Positions 11,600-22,966 are shown, numbered from the stretch's first letter. The stretch is DNA of 64,000 nt from Ovis canadensis (GCF_042477335.2 NC_091256.1:42921001-42985000), one strand, 5' to 3'. Notes: generated from the sequence alone by a model not told the origin. Numbers and translations are program-made.

Positions 11600-11815
11600 A
11601 CATAATGTTAACAGCTAGCATTTATTGTTCGAAGTCTTAATATTCATTAGCTCATGCCATCTTTCCAACTATCATACACTAGATCCTTTCATTTTCTCCA
11701 TGTTGCGAATGAGGAAATAGTAAGAGATTGAATGTCTTGCATAAAGTCACACAGCTACAAAATGGTATTACTGAAATTTAAAATCAGACAGGCCAGTTCC
11801 TAGCTTCCAAGTCTG
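11600..11815 (+). mobile_element. MIR-like SINE fragment
   Basis: 'AATGAGGAAATAGTAAGAGA' then 'AAAGTCACACAGCTACAAAA' is the MIR core pattern. 11,816-12,281 holds no recognised feature. Confidence 0.6.
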
Positions 11816-12281
11816 TATAGTTAACACCATCCTGCTGTGTCTACGGACACCCAGAGTGTGAGAAGAAAGGCGATCTTGCTTCTCCTGTTCATCCTGCTGC
11901 CCTGGGAACCTTTGCCCATGTATAGTATCTTATTTAAAATAGGAAATGCTAATAATAACAGCAGAGCAGAAAGTAAGCTTCTTACATAACTCAGGTATGG
12001 TTCTGTAGTGGGAAAAGAAGGGCAAGAGTCTCTCAGTCCCAAGGACAGTGACCTTCTCTTTTCAGGCTGAAAGCCTGAACTCAACCTAGGAGCATAAGTG
12101 TAATACACATTGTTAAGACTAATATGTATGCAATTAATATTGTTACCTTAGCAACAAAGGAACTTACCAATAGATAATGTTTTTAGACATGCAATACATT
12201 AGATGTCATACCTAATACAAGTCTAGCATTGCTTTAATTGCTTTGTAAACCTTAGTTTATTTAATGCTCATTAAAAACTGA

Positions 12282-12396
12282 GGGACCTCCCTGGTGGTCT
12301 ATGCTTCCATTTCAGGGAGCACAGTTTTGATCCCTGGTCAAGGAATTAGGATCCCCAGATCCCCTCACTGCACATGGCACAGCCAAAAAAAGAAAG
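12282..12396 (+). mobile_element. CHR-type cetartiodactyl SINE, plus
   Basis: tRNA-derived start 'GGGACCTCCCTGGTGGTCTA', 'TTTGATCCCTGGTCAAGGAA', 'GCACAGCCAAAAAAAG' end. Confidence 0.8.
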
Positions 12397-12454
12397 GGAA
12401 AAACGCCCCAGCTCTATGAGTGTCTCTTATTATTCTCATTTCATAGACAAGATG

Positions 12455-12606
12455 CAGGTTTGATCCTCAGGTGGGAAAGATCTGCTGGAGGAGGGCATGG
12501 CAACCCACTCCAGTATTCTTGCCTGGAGAATCCCAGGGACAGAGGAGCCTGGTGGGCTACAGTCCATGGGGTCACAGAGAGTCAGGCACGACTGAAGCAA
12601 CTGAGG
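12455..12606 (+). mobile_element. Bov-A SINE fragment, plus
   Basis: Bov-A body without the tRNA head. It ends 'GGCACGACTGAAGCAACTGA'. 12,607-13,072 holds no recognised gene or repeat. Confidence 0.88.
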
Positions 12607-13072
12607 GTGCAAGCATGTAATACTTACCCTCAAAGAAGCTCAGAATATTTTTTAACAGGTGGGGCATTCTCAGGATTCTAGGGTGTGGAGCCCAATCCAC
12701 CTTCTTCTAAGCAGGCCTTATCCCAGTAATGTGTCTTCTGCCCCAGTGCCAAGTGGGATTCTTTCCTGGGGCTTGGACTTTGTTGAAAGTAAAAAATTGC
12801 AAAATTTGCTTAGAAATGCTGGAGTGAGAACTAGAAATGAACAACTGAGAACAGTTGATAAAGAAACTGAGAAAGTTGTGTTGATTCTGACAACAGAAAG
12901 CCAGAAAGGGATTGCTGTTAACAGAAGTATGTGAAGGAGTGGAAAAAGAGTAAAAAGGGTAGGAGTGAAGGAACCTCCACGATAATCTGAAACTCTGGCT
13001 GTGGAAGCGTTTTGTCATGAGGAAAGCCCTAAGCAAATAGCATGTTACTGTCATGTCCTATTTTTTAACTTG

Positions 13073-13277
13073 TTTAGTTGCTCAGTTGTGTCTGACTCTT
13101 TTGCAACCGCGTGAACTGTAGCTCACCAAGCTCTTTTGTCCATGGGATTTTCTGGGCAAGATTACTGGAGTGGGTTGCCATTTCCTCATCCAGGGACTCT
13201 TCCTGACCCAGGAATCGAACCCGCATCTCCTGTACTGGCAGGCAGATTCTTTACCGCTGAGCCACCAGGGAAGCCCC
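13073..13277 (-). mobile_element. Bov-tA SINE, minus
   Basis: Reverse Bov-A body and reverse head (GCTGAGCCACCAGGGAAGCC). Confidence 0.9.
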
Positions 13278-13547
13278 AAAGGAAACATTTATTGAGCAGG
13301 AGTTAAGTACTGCTAAGATGCTTGGAATGCAAAGATAAATAATGACCAGTCTATCTAGTTAAAATGTGTTTTGCATACAAAGGGTGACTTGGTTTTAATT
13401 TTTAGTATATTTCAGACTATTAAATAAGTCCCAGACTGCATCTTTATGTTACCCGTAGTAGGCACTCTAAGAATATTTAATGAAGTATTAGAGATAGATA
13501 GGACCTGGTTCAAAACACTTAACTATCTATGCATTCATTCAACAAAA

Positions 13548-13735
13548 ATTTTTACTGTGGTAAAATACGATAGCATAAAATTTACCAGTTGACCATTGTT
13601 GAGTGTTTGGTGGCATTGAAAACAATTCACATGGCAACCATCACTCACATCCATATCTCCAGAAGTTTCTCATCATCTCAAACATAAACCCTGTACCCGT
13701 TAAACAAAAACTCCCCATCCTCTCATTCAACAAAT
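13548..13735 (-). mobile_element. Old L1 3'-UTR fragment, antisense
   Basis: 'GTGGTAAAATACGATAGCAT' and 'CCCTGTACCCGTTAAACAAA' resemble an old L1M 3' UTR read in reverse. 13,736-13,900 looks L2-like. Confidence 0.6.
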
Positions 13736-13900
13736 TTTGGCGTTCCTTCATTCAAAAGGTATTTACTGAGCACCTGTAATTTAGCCCAGTTCTCATTGTG
13801 GAAGGTCTGGGTAACCGAACAAATAGAACAGATGTGCTCTGCCATCTCACAGACACAGTCTAGGGAAGGAGACTAGCAGGACAGCAACAACGTGGGAGGT

Positions 13901-14300
13901 GGGGGAGGGCTAACATTGCTGACTGCTCCCTACTCAACAGTCCATTTGAATTTGCAGTGCTTCTTTGAGGTACGTCTGTATCACCACCACCGCGTGTTAG
14001 GAAAAGGGAGGTGTGGGCTCCATGCGGGATCAAGCTCAATCTGGACGACAGGGCTTGGTCAGGACATCGGAATTACGTTGAGACCGGAAGCTTGAGTGGA
14101 GGCTGGCCAGGCTAAGATTTTTCCCAGAGCAGGAAAGGACAACAAGGCCAGCCCTGGGATCAGATGGGTTCCGCCAGGCCGAGGAAGCACAGCACAGAGA
14201 AACAGAGGGAAGACGGCAGAGGGAGCAGGAGCCACTTCCTGGAAGCCCCGGATGGTTTCCTGTTCTGTCTCCATAGCAGGGGGAAGCCGCTCCAGAGCTT
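13901..14300. other. Low-copy intergenic DNA
   Basis: Somewhat G+C-richer than its surroundings. No gene, splice-site pair or repeat that I recognise. Confidence 0.4.
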
Positions 14301-14600
14301 GAAGTGAAGTGAAGTCGCTCAGTCGTGTCCGACTCTTTGCGACCTCATGGGCTGTAGCCTCCCAGGCTCCCCTGTCCATGGGATTTTCCAGGCAAGAATA
14401 CTGGAGTGGGTTGCCATTTCCTTCTCCAGGAGATCTTCCCAATCCAGGGATGGAACCCGCATCTCCGACTCGGTGGACGTGAGTCTGAGTGAACTCCGGG
14501 AGTTGGTAATGGACAGGGAGACCTGGCATGCTGCGATTCATGGGGTTGCAAAGAGTAGGACACGACTGAGCGACTGAACTTAATTGAACTGAACTGAACT
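14301..14600. mobile_element. Composite: Bov-tA (minus) joined to BovB 3' end (plus)
   Basis: 14,301-14,466 is a minus-strand Bov-tA lacking its head. 14,467-14,600 is a plus-strand BovB 3' end (GGACGTGAGTCTGAGTGAAC ... GAACTGAACTGAACT). Because Bov-A derives from the BovB 3' end, the two outer ends are complementary and can pair as a hairpin. Confidence 0.82.
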
Positions 14601-15027
14601 CCAACTTGGTAAGCAGATGCTTTAAGGTCTGAGCCAGAGCTTTAAGCCGGGCGTTAAAAAGATCTATCACTCTAGTGAAATGCTAATGAGTGATTCACTT
14701 CCCTCCAGCTCTTTATTATCATGCTGATGGCAAGTAAGTACAGCTAACCTTGAACCACCCATCATAGAAAAGCAATTGGTATTTACACTGTAAAATCTCT
14801 GTGTACTTGTGTTTGAAAGTTCCTCATCTGGGAAAAATGTGAATTTAATGATATAACCTGACTCAAGATCTAATGAAGGAAAAAACTAGAAACTAGTCTC
14901 ATTTTGCATCCCAACAAACCAAATCTTATCACCTTTCAGAGAGATCTCAAATGTATAACATACATTTGAGTATGGCCAGTAAAACATAACTGGCCATCAT
15001 CTCTCAACTCGGGAATTTGTGTCAATT
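14601..15027. other. Intergenic DNA, no feature recognised
   Basis: A/T-rich. No gene or repeat assigned. Confidence 0.4.
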
Positions 15028-15325
15028 TCTTCAGTTCCTTCTGTTACTTAAGCTGTGTCAAACTCTTCTGAGACCCCATGGACTGCAGCACGCGAGGCTC
15101 CTCTATCCTCCAGTGTCTCCTGGAGTCTGCTCAAATTCATGTCCATTGAGTCAGTGATGCTATCTAACCATCTCATCCTCTGCCGCCCTCTTCTCCTTTT
15201 GCCTTCAATCTTTCCCAGCATCAGAGTCTTTTCCAATGTGTTCGCTCTTCACATCAGGTGGCCAAAGTACTAGAGCTTCAGCTACAGCGACAGCTCTTCC
15301 AAAAATACTCAGGGTTGATTTCTGG
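15028..15325 (-). mobile_element. Diverged BovB LINE fragment, minus
   Basis: Reverse BovB 3' part with many substitutions ('CTTAAGCTGTGTCAAACTCT'). The minus-strand ORF2p remnant still shows [20 protein letters not shown]. It is clearly older than the other BovB copies here. Confidence 0.82.
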
Positions 15326-15565
15326 ACAAACATAAATTAAGCTTCTGTTTACCAAGTGCTTTAATTAGCTTGCCTAGGCAAAATGATTGATAGTAATTTG
15401 AGAACGATCTTGCTTCAGACTCATCTATTTCGGACTGCTAGGCTGCTCTACCATTTGTAGAATAAAGGCCAGGTTCAGAATTTCAGTTTCTGGAGGGGAA
15501 GACCTGGAGAAGATAAGTACCTCCGAGGTGAAACTCCATTCTGACTGTTGGACTGCGCTGCCCTC

Positions 15566-16720
15566 AGTCAGTTCAGTTCAGTTCAGTCGCTCAGTCGTGT
15601 CCGACTCTTTGCGACCCCATGAATTGCAGCACGCCAGGCCTCCCTGTCCATCACCAACTCCCGGAGTTCACTCAAACTCATGTCCATCAAGTCGGTGATG
15701 CCATCCAGCCATCTCATCCTTTGTCGTCCCCTTCTCCTCCTGCCCCCAATCCCTCCCAGCATCAGGGTCTTTTCCAATGAGTCAACTCTTCGCATGAGGT
15801 GGCCAACGTACTGGAGTTTCAGCTTCAGCATCAGTCCTTCTAATGAATACCCAGGACTGATCTCCTTTAGGATGGATTGGTTGGATCTCCTTGCAGTCCA
15901 AGGGACTCTGAAGAGTCTTCTCCAACACCACAGTTCAAAAGCATCAATTCATCAGCACTCAGCTTTCTTCACAGTCCAACTCTCACATCCATACATGACC
16001 ACTGGAAAAACCATAGCCTTGACCAGATGGACCTTAGTCGGCAAAGTAATGTCTCTGCTTTTGAATATGCTGTCTAGGTTGGTCATAACTTTCCTTCCAA
16101 GTAGTAAGCATCTTTTAATTTCATGGCTGCAATCACCATCTGCAGTGACTTTGGAGCCCCCCAAAAATAAAGTCTGATGCTGTTTCCACTGCTTCCCCAT
16201 CTATTTGCCATGAAGTGATGGGACCAGATGCCATGATCTTCGTTTTCTGAATGTTGAGCTTTAAGCCAACTTTTTCGCTCTCCTCTTTCACTTTCATCAA
16301 GAGGCTTTTTAGTTCCTCTTCACTTTCTGCCATAAGGGTGGTGTCATCTGCATATCTGAGGTTATTGATATTTCTCCCAGCAATCTTGATTCCAGCTCGT
16401 GCTTCTTCCAGCCCTGCGTTTCTCATGGTGTACTCTGCGTATAGGCCTGGTGGCTCAGATGGTAAAGCGTCTGCCTGCAGTGCGGGAGATCTGGGTTTAA
16501 TCCCTGGGTTGGGAAGATCCTCTGGAGAAGGAAATGGCAGCCCACTCTAGTATTCTTGCCTGGAAAATCCCATGGATGGAGGAACCTGGTAGGCTATAGT
16601 CCATGGGGTCGCAAAGAGTCGGAGACAACTGAGCGACTTCACTTTCACTTTCACTCTGCATATAAGTTAAATAAGCAGGGTGACAATATACAGCCTTGAC
16701 GTACTCCTTTTCCTATTTGC
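15566..16720 (-). mobile_element. BovB LINE, minus, interrupted by a SINE
   Basis: The BovB 3' terminus is at 15,566. The element runs through the ORF2p C-terminus, past the reverse-transcriptase YADD region (minus-strand LRYADDTTLMAESEEELKSL near 16,300-16,370), to about 16,720. A Bov-tA splits it at 16,443-16,652. Stops and a frameshift break the ORF, so it is not active. Confidence 0.9.
16443..16652 (+). mobile_element. Bov-tA SINE, plus, with target-site duplication
   Basis: Inserted into the BovB copy. 'ACTCTGC(G/A)TAT' flanks it (16,432-16,442 and 16,653-16,663). Confidence 0.92.
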
Positions 16721-17363
16721 TCACCTCAATATCAGTCCCAAGTCAGAGTGGATGGTGAGCGAATTTATCACCACTTGACTGGTAGGCAGTGACTTTGTTC
16801 TCACATTTTAAAGCAATACACTCTTTTTAGTGCCTTGTCAATTTTAGATTTTTAACTTTTCACAAATAATAATGCTTCTGCAGAAATAAGGTAAGGAAAC
16901 CAGCTAGTTATCTTTTTCTTTTAACCAGAGTGGTGCTTGTGAACTGTGTGCACAGATAAGCACTCAAGAGTCAAGAATCCCTCTGGTTTCTTTCTTTTTT
17001 CCCCCCTCTTCCTTTTTCCCAAAATCTATGTTTGAAAACTAATAATGACATATATACCATTGACATTTTATAGCTTAGTATTTCAGCCCATGTGACTTTT
17101 GCCTCTCGGGGGTAGACAGGACAGTATCATTTTACAGGTAGAGGCTGAAATTGAGAGAAGGAAACAACTCTGCCTAAAGTAACTGTCTGGTAAGGAATAC
17201 AGCCATTTGCTGAGTTATACTGATCTCCAAAGCATCATTTATTCCACATATCATGTGTCCTGAATGCTTACTTCTCAGGCTGATCTAAGAACATAAAACA
17301 AGCTGGACATACAGCAGAGTCCCCTTGAGAAGGTCGATCAGTGGGAGACAGACACAGAAGCAA
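16721..17363. other. Intergenic DNA, partly L2-like
   Basis: Pyrimidine run near 16,990-17,020. The part from about 17,225 resembles an old L2-type repeat that continues after the BovB insertion (about 17,492-17,680). No gene seen. Confidence 0.4.
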
Positions 17364-17490
17364 TCAGTTCAGTTCAGTCGCTCAGTCGGGTCCGACTCTG
17401 TGACCCCATGGACTGCAGCACGCCAGGCCTCCCTGTCCATCACCAACTCCTGGAGCTTGCTCAAACTCAAGTCCATCGTGTTGGTGATGC
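17364..17490 (-). mobile_element. Short BovB LINE, minus, with target-site duplication
   Basis: Only about 130 bp of BovB 3' end. Flanked by CACAGAAGCA (17,353-17,362) and CACAGAAACA (17,491-17,500). Confidence 0.85.
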
Positions 17491-17847
17491 CACAGAAACA
17501 GATCATCATTAGTCCATGGGGCACGAATAGCACTGAAGATTTAGGAAGCTCGGAGGAGGCATACTTAATAGAGTAAAGGACGAGGGGGTTGGGCTAGGAG
17601 CAATCAGGAGCATCTTCTTGGAGGAGGTGCCACCTATACTGAATCTTAGAACAGATTAGAATAAGCAGGTCCTAACCTTATACAATCTCATTATCACCGT
17701 GAGGATGAGATAATGATATGATATTCACACGTGTTATATACAATAAGTAATTAAGAAACGAGGCAGTGATACAGCTAGGCAGTGGCTCAAGCAGATGACC
17801 TGTAGGAAGTACAGCATTGTTACCTCTTGCTAAGAAACAAAAAGTTG

Positions 17848-18193
17848 TAAGATTCTCACACATACGTCCCTCCCCTCCACGCGGTCCTTTAACTGGGCCA
17901 CTTCTTGACGGTTCAGCTCTGCCTGCAGGCCTGCTAGTCTGCTTTCCTCCCACACATCACCTCCCGTTGGATTACGAATTTCCTGTTGTGTTCCTGTACT
18001 TTTCAGAACTCTCCTAAATATTCAGTTTAACCCTGTTTCGATGATATAAATAAGTAGAGGGAACTGAAACAAGTTCCCAGGCCTGATGTGTCACTAAGGT
18101 TTGCTTTGATTCTATGGCTTAATTCAGGTGTCTCCTAATGTGTCTGTGGCCTTTTAGGGGTGAGTGGGATGAAAGGAACAGGTTAGAGATTGA
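17848..18193 (+). repeat. Left arm of a 346-bp inverted repeat
   Basis: Its reverse complement matches 18,430-18,775 over the whole 346 bp with no gaps and about 15 mismatches by eye (about 96 % identity). The arm begins TAAGATTCTCACACATAC and ends GGTTAGAGATTGA. It carries no gene or repeat family I know. The open frame at 17,817-18,017 recurs in mirror image on the other arm because of the symmetry. Confidence 0.93.
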
Positions 18194-18197
18194 ACCA

Positions 18198-18415
18198 CCA
18201 GGGCTTCCCTGGTGGCTCAGATGGTAAAGCGTCTGCCTGCAATGCGGGGGACCCCGGTTTGATTCCTGGGTCAGGAACATTCCCTGGAGAAGGAAATGGC
18301 AACCCACTCCAGCACTCTAGCCTGGAAAATCCCATGGATGGAGGAGCCTGATAGGCTACAGTCCATGGGGTAGCAAAGAGTCGGACAGGACTGAGTAACT
18401 TTCACTTTCACTTTC
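18198..18415 (+). mobile_element. Bov-tA SINE forming the loop of the inverted repeat
   Basis: Full head (GGGCTTCCCTGGTGGCTCAG) and body, with a (TTTCAC)n-like tail at about 18,400-18,415. It fills almost all of the 236-bp spacer between the arms. Confidence 0.92.
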
Positions 18416-18429
18416 ATACACGAAAGCAC

Positions 18430-18775
18430 TCAATCTCTAACCTGTTCCTTTCGTCCCACTCACCCCCAAATGGCCACAGACAGATTAGGAGGCACGTGAA
18501 TTAAGTCATAGAATCAAAGCAAACCTTAGTGACACGTTAGGCCTGGGAATTTGTTTCAGTTCCCTCTACTTATTTATACCATCGAAACAGGGTTAAACTG
18601 AATATTTAGGAGAGTTCTGAAAAGTACAGGAACACAACAGGAAATTTGTAATCCAACGGGAGGTGATGTGTGGGAGGAAAGCAGACTAGCAGGCCTGCAG
18701 GCAGAGCTGAACCGTCAAGAGGTGGCCCAGTTAAAGGACCGCATGGAGGGGAGGGAAGTATGTGTGAGAATCTTA
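18430..18775 (-). repeat. Right arm of the 346-bp inverted repeat
   Basis: Mirror image of 17,848-18,193. The mismatches are mostly transitions, several at CpG positions, as expected for an old duplication that has decayed. Identity ends abruptly at 18,775/17,848 and at 18,430/18,193. Confidence 0.93.
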
Positions 18776-19331
18776 TACTTGTCCCCAAAGGCCCCCAGTC
18801 TAGGCATTGCTCAACTTCTCCCTTTTAGTAAGACTGTGCCCCTTCCCGCAAAATTTTCCATCTCCATTCTAACGGCAGCATTGTTTAGAAAATTAATCCA
18901 ATACTTATATTTACCTAGACTGAGCGGTCAAGTCAGAGTCCAAACAAATATCACTGGGGTTTAAGAAAACCCTCAGAATCTTAAGTAAGCTTTCTTCACC
19001 ACTCCTTTACCCTTCTCAAGATTAAACAAACCCATTTGACCTTGTCAGAGTGGTCATCATCACTTCTCACCTGTTTTACTCCAAATAACCTCGTACTTGG
19101 TCTTCTCGCCCATGTTCACCTCAAGACTCTCTAGCCAGGGCTCACAAACAGATGGACAAAGATGCACCTTTTTTGGCCTGCTTAGTGTCCGCCACCTCTG
19201 AAACTTAGGCAGTGTCATAGAAAAATGAAAATTTCCCATGTCCCTTAAAAAAATGGAATAACTTGGCAGTCCTGAGTCCTATTCCCACATGGTTACAGGG
19301 GTCACGGTCACAGGGTCATTACTGTTTTTGT
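18776..19331. other. Intergenic DNA, no feature recognised
   Basis: No gene, RNA or repeat family identified. Confidence 0.4.
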
Positions 19332-19537
19332 TGTTAAGTCGCTCAGTCACGTTCAACACTTTGTGACCCCATGGACTATAGCCCTCCAAGCTCCTCTGTC
19401 CGTGGGATCCCCCGGGCAAGAATACTGGAGTGGGTTGGCATTTCCTCCTCCAGGGGATCTTCCCGACCCAGGGAATGAATCTGAACCTCCTGCATCTCCT
19501 GCATTGCAGGTGAGTTCTTCACTGCTAAGTGACCAGG
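19332..19537 (-). mobile_element. Bov-tA SINE, minus
   Basis: Reverse Bov-A body and a diverged reverse head ('CACTGCTAAGTGACCAGGCC'). Confidence 0.85.
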
Positions 19538-19704
19538 CCAAAATGACCCTTTAGTTCTTTCTTTATTTTTACTTTCCAAATCATGTATTTATTACTTTAG
19601 AAGAGTATTAATTTAAAAATGAAATAATTTGTAAAACAAAGAATTAATTCTTCCCATATTTCCATTGCAAGGAAAAGTATACTTTCATCAAGGTGCTGGC
19701 CCCC

Positions 19705-19890
19705 AATTTTTTTAAATTAATTAATTTATTTCAAATGGAGGCTAATTACAATATTGTGGTGGTCTTCACCATACATCGACTTCAATCAGCCATGGGTGTA
19801 CATGTGTTCCCAGTCCTGAACCCTCCTTCCTCCTCCCTCCCCATCCCATCCCTCTGGGTTGTCCCAGAGCCCTGGCTGTATATATATTTT
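19705..19890 (-). mobile_element. Artiodactyl L1 fragment, antisense
   Basis: 'CAAATGGAGGCTAATTACAA', 'CAGCCATGGGTGTACATGTG' and 'CCATCCCTCTGGGTTGTCCC' match the start of reverse-oriented bovine-type L1 3' ends. Confidence 0.75.
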
Positions 19891-19917
19891 TATTTTTTCA
19901 AGCTGTCAGTATTTTTA

Positions 19918-20080
19918 TTGATCCCAATACCTGGGTTGGGAAGATCCCCTGGAGAAGGACATGGCAACCCACTCCAGTATTCTTGCCTGGAAAATCCCAT
20001 GGACATTGGAGCCTGGCAGGCTATACAGTCCTAGGGTCACAAAAGAGCTGGACATGCCAGAGCAACTAAACAACAGCGAC
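19918..20080 (+). mobile_element. Bov-A SINE fragment, plus
   Basis: Bov-A body with the head mostly missing. It follows the L1 fragment closely. Confidence 0.85.
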
Positions 20081-20750
20081 AGCAATGGCCCTATGAAGAT
20101 TTCAATATTTTAACTTTTATGTATAGATAAATTATTTTGCCCAGTTAATTTTCATTGTACTCTACTCACTGACTCCCATCTCTGGTGATGAAAATTCCAT
20201 CCCTCCTGTGCTTAGAAGCCTTTCTTAATTCACCATGATCAGATAAGATCTAGTCAAGTAACTAGAAACCACATTAGATCTCTTAAGCAGAAGAGTTATT
20301 TTGATACATATGTATTGAAAGTAACCAGAGACCTTTGAAATTTTGGCCAGATCATATCAATCATCTACCCATAATTCAGATAAAACCTGAATTATTTCCC
20401 AAAGAAACATCTGCATCTTTTTATATTCTAAAAGTATCTTCAGCATCTGCCTCTCTGTTATTGCTACAACTTCATACTTATGTTCTTCCCATCACTGATT
20501 CTGCTATAAGCACACGTATTTTTTCTTCCCATTTGATGTTTTACTAACACTTTTTTCTTTTCTAGTTTGTCATTTTGGCACTGGTTATCTATATCATCAA
20601 GAATGTTCTTCACCTATACAAATGAAAAAAATTGTTTTTTATAATTTACCTTCCTGATGATATCTAACTTTAAATTTTTAAAAAAAATTTTGATTTACCT
20701 TTTAACTGGTGGGAAATTGCTTTACAATTCTGAGCAATACGTATTTTACA
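20081..20750. other. Intergenic DNA, no feature recognised
   Basis: A/T-rich. No gene or repeat assigned. Confidence 0.4.
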
Positions 20751-20751
20751 T

Positions 20752-21027
20752 TTTTATTTACTTATTTATTGACTGTGCTGGGTCTTCCTTGCTGCATGCA
20801 GGCTTTTCTTTAGTTGAGGCAAGGTGGGCTCCTCTCTAGTTGCGGTGTGCAAGCTCCTCATTGTGGTGGCTTCTCTCTTTGCCCAGCATGGGTTCTAGGC
20901 GCGCAGGTTTCAGTAGTTAGGGCACATGGGCTTAGCTGCATGTGGAATATTCCCTGAGCGGGGATTAAACACTTGTCGCCTGACTGGCAGGCAGCTTCTT
21001 TACCGCTGGACCACCAGGGAAGTCCCC
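20752..21027 (-). mobile_element. CHR-type SINE, minus
   Basis: TTTATTTACTTATTTATTG tail, 'GTGCTGGGTCTTCCTTGCTG', 'TTGTGGTGGCTTCTC', and a reverse tRNA-like end 'CTGGACCACCAGGGAAGTCC'. Confidence 0.82.
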
Positions 21028-21199
21028 GTGAGGTCCTTTAAGTGAGTCCTTTGTCCCAGTTCTCTGAGATTTTTGTCACTCCCAAAGTGTCCCTGACATA
21101 AGACCAAGTGACATTTACATGTCTCATCTTGACTGCAGTTTTCCTTATACCTTGAATCCTCTTCATTCATTTATTATTTCATGCTCACAACTTGGATCC

Positions 21200-21800
21200 A
21201 CATGAGTTTTCAATACTTATATGATCTTTCTAAAATTTGGACCTGGTCATGCCACTTCTCAGATCAAAATTCTTTGGTGCTCTCACCCCCTCCCCCTCTT
21301 TATCAGTGGATGAAGCTCCAGCTTCTAGCTGATCTGGGTTCTTTTCAGTCTGCCTCTTTGATCGTTATAACCATTCCCTATCTTTACCCTGGAGAAGAAA
21401 ATGGCAGCCCACTCCAGTATTCTTGCTTGAGAAATCTCATGGGCAGAGGATCCTGGCAGGCTATAGTCCATGGGGTCGCAAAAGAGTCAGACACGACTTA
21501 GCAACTAAGCAGCAACAACAACTTTTACTCCTACCCTTGCTCCTGCCCTCTTTCCCCAAATTTTGTACTCCAGCCTTACTGTATTCCAGCTGTAGGAATG
21601 ATTCTCATCTTTATGCATCTGCAGGGGCTGTTCCTATTGCCTGGAATGGCCTTCCTTCTCTCTCAATCTCCTTGCTTTTGAAGATACAGTCTTTTCAAGT
21701 GTCTTATCCCCCAAGAAGCCCTTTGCTCCATTTTCTAAACTCAATACACACCGCTATTGCAGCGCTTTTGTAATATACTACTCCTGTAATGTAATTGTTG
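21200..21800 (-). mobile_element. L2 LINE remnant, antisense, with Bov-A insert
   Basis: 'GGGGCTGTTCCTATTGCCTGGAATGG' type sequence is the familiar reverse L2 3' region. A plus-strand Bov-A at 21,390-21,523 divides it. Confidence 0.5.
21390..21523 (+). mobile_element. Bov-A SINE, plus
   Basis: Body from 'CTGGAGAAGAAAATGGCAGC' to 'CACGACTTAGCAACTAAGCA' with a CAACAA tail. Confidence 0.88.
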
Positions 21801-21954
21801 GTTTGTCTGTCTCTTTCTCCTGTACTGTAATATACATAATGTGTACATATTGCACACTATTTGTACACATAGTATACATACTATACACTACGAAATCTTG
21901 CTAGAATCAGAGTATATCATTTCTGACTTGAAACTCCAATGCTTCAAACTTACT

Positions 21955-22185
21955 GATGCAGGAAAGGGCTTGGCATGGAAGTCAGGCACCCCTGATTTGA
22001 TGTCAACTTTACTACTCACTGAACTTGTCAAGTTCCTTAATCCCTCTGTTTTTCAGTTTCCATATCTATAAATTGAGACAAATAATTGCCATATTATGAG
22101 ATTACTATGAGGATTAGAGATATTTTGTATAAAATGCCAAGTACAGTGACTGGTACATAACCAGGCACTCAATAACTGGCAGTTG
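21955..22185 (+). mobile_element. MIR SINE, plus
   Basis: MIR order: 'TTTTCAGTTTCCATATCTAT', 'TATTATGAGATTACTATGAG', 'GTACATAACCAGGCACTCAA'. Confidence 0.7.
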
Positions 22186-22384
22186 ATATCACAAATAAAT
22201 GAATCAAGAAAAATACTGCAGACTTAAAAGATGACCCATCTGAAATATGCTGTGTGGACCAAAGTGAAAACAGTGAAAAGGAAGAAAGGTTATATAAACA
22301 CAGAGTATAAACATAGCGTCTACGCAATTAGGACAATGTGGAAAACACTTTTGGTTTGATTTTTTCCCCTTAAACTCCTGACAG

Positions 22385-22675
22385 CTTTTTAAAAAAATTG
22401 AGATATAGCTGACATATGATATTATTTTAGTTTCAGATGCACAACATGATTTGATATTAGTGTAAATGTTTGATATTTGTATTCAAAATGATCGTCGCAA
22501 TAAGTCTAGCTAACATCCATCACCATACGCAGTTAACAAAAAAAATTGTTTTCTTGCGATGAGAATGTTTAGCATCTACTCTTTTAGCAACTTTCCAATA
22601 TATAATACAGTATTATTAACTATAGTTGCCATGCTATATTTTATATCCCCAGGGCTTATTTATTCTCCTGACAGT
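22385..22675 (-). mobile_element. Old L1 3'-UTR fragment, antisense
   Basis: 'AAAAATTGAGATATAGCTGA', 'CTAACATCCATCACCATACG' and 'ACTATAGTTGCCATGCTATA' are in the order of a reversed L1M 3' UTR. Confidence 0.7.
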
Positions 22676-22765
22676 TTTTAGTGAAAGACTTACTTATCAG
22701 CTGGTAGAAATCTGCAAATAATAGGCAGCTCTGTATATAAAATAATGAATATGATGAAAAAAAAG

Positions 22766-22966
22766 TGAAAGTGTTAATCACTCAGTTGTGTCTGACTCTG
22801 TGACCCCATGGACTGTAGCCTACCAAGATCCTCTGTCCATGAAATTCTTCAGGCAAGAACAGTGTAGTGTTCCCTTCTCCAGGGAGTCTTCTCGACCCAG
22901 GGAACAAACCCAAGTCTTCCGCACTGCAGGCAGGTTCTTTACTGTCTGAGCCCCCAGGAAAGCCCA
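22766..22966 (-). mobile_element. Bov-tA SINE, minus
   Basis: GTGAAAGTG tail, reverse Bov-A body, reverse head ending 'CCCAGGAAAGCCC'. Confidence 0.9.

Noticed and set aside
14059-14670. 203-codon minus frame
   Set aside because: It is made of the Bov-tA/BovB composite and flanking DNA.
18198-18415. tRNA gene-like head of Bov-tA elements
   Set aside because: B-box-like sequence is part of the tRNA-derived SINE. No complete cloverleaf gene is present here or at the other SINE heads.
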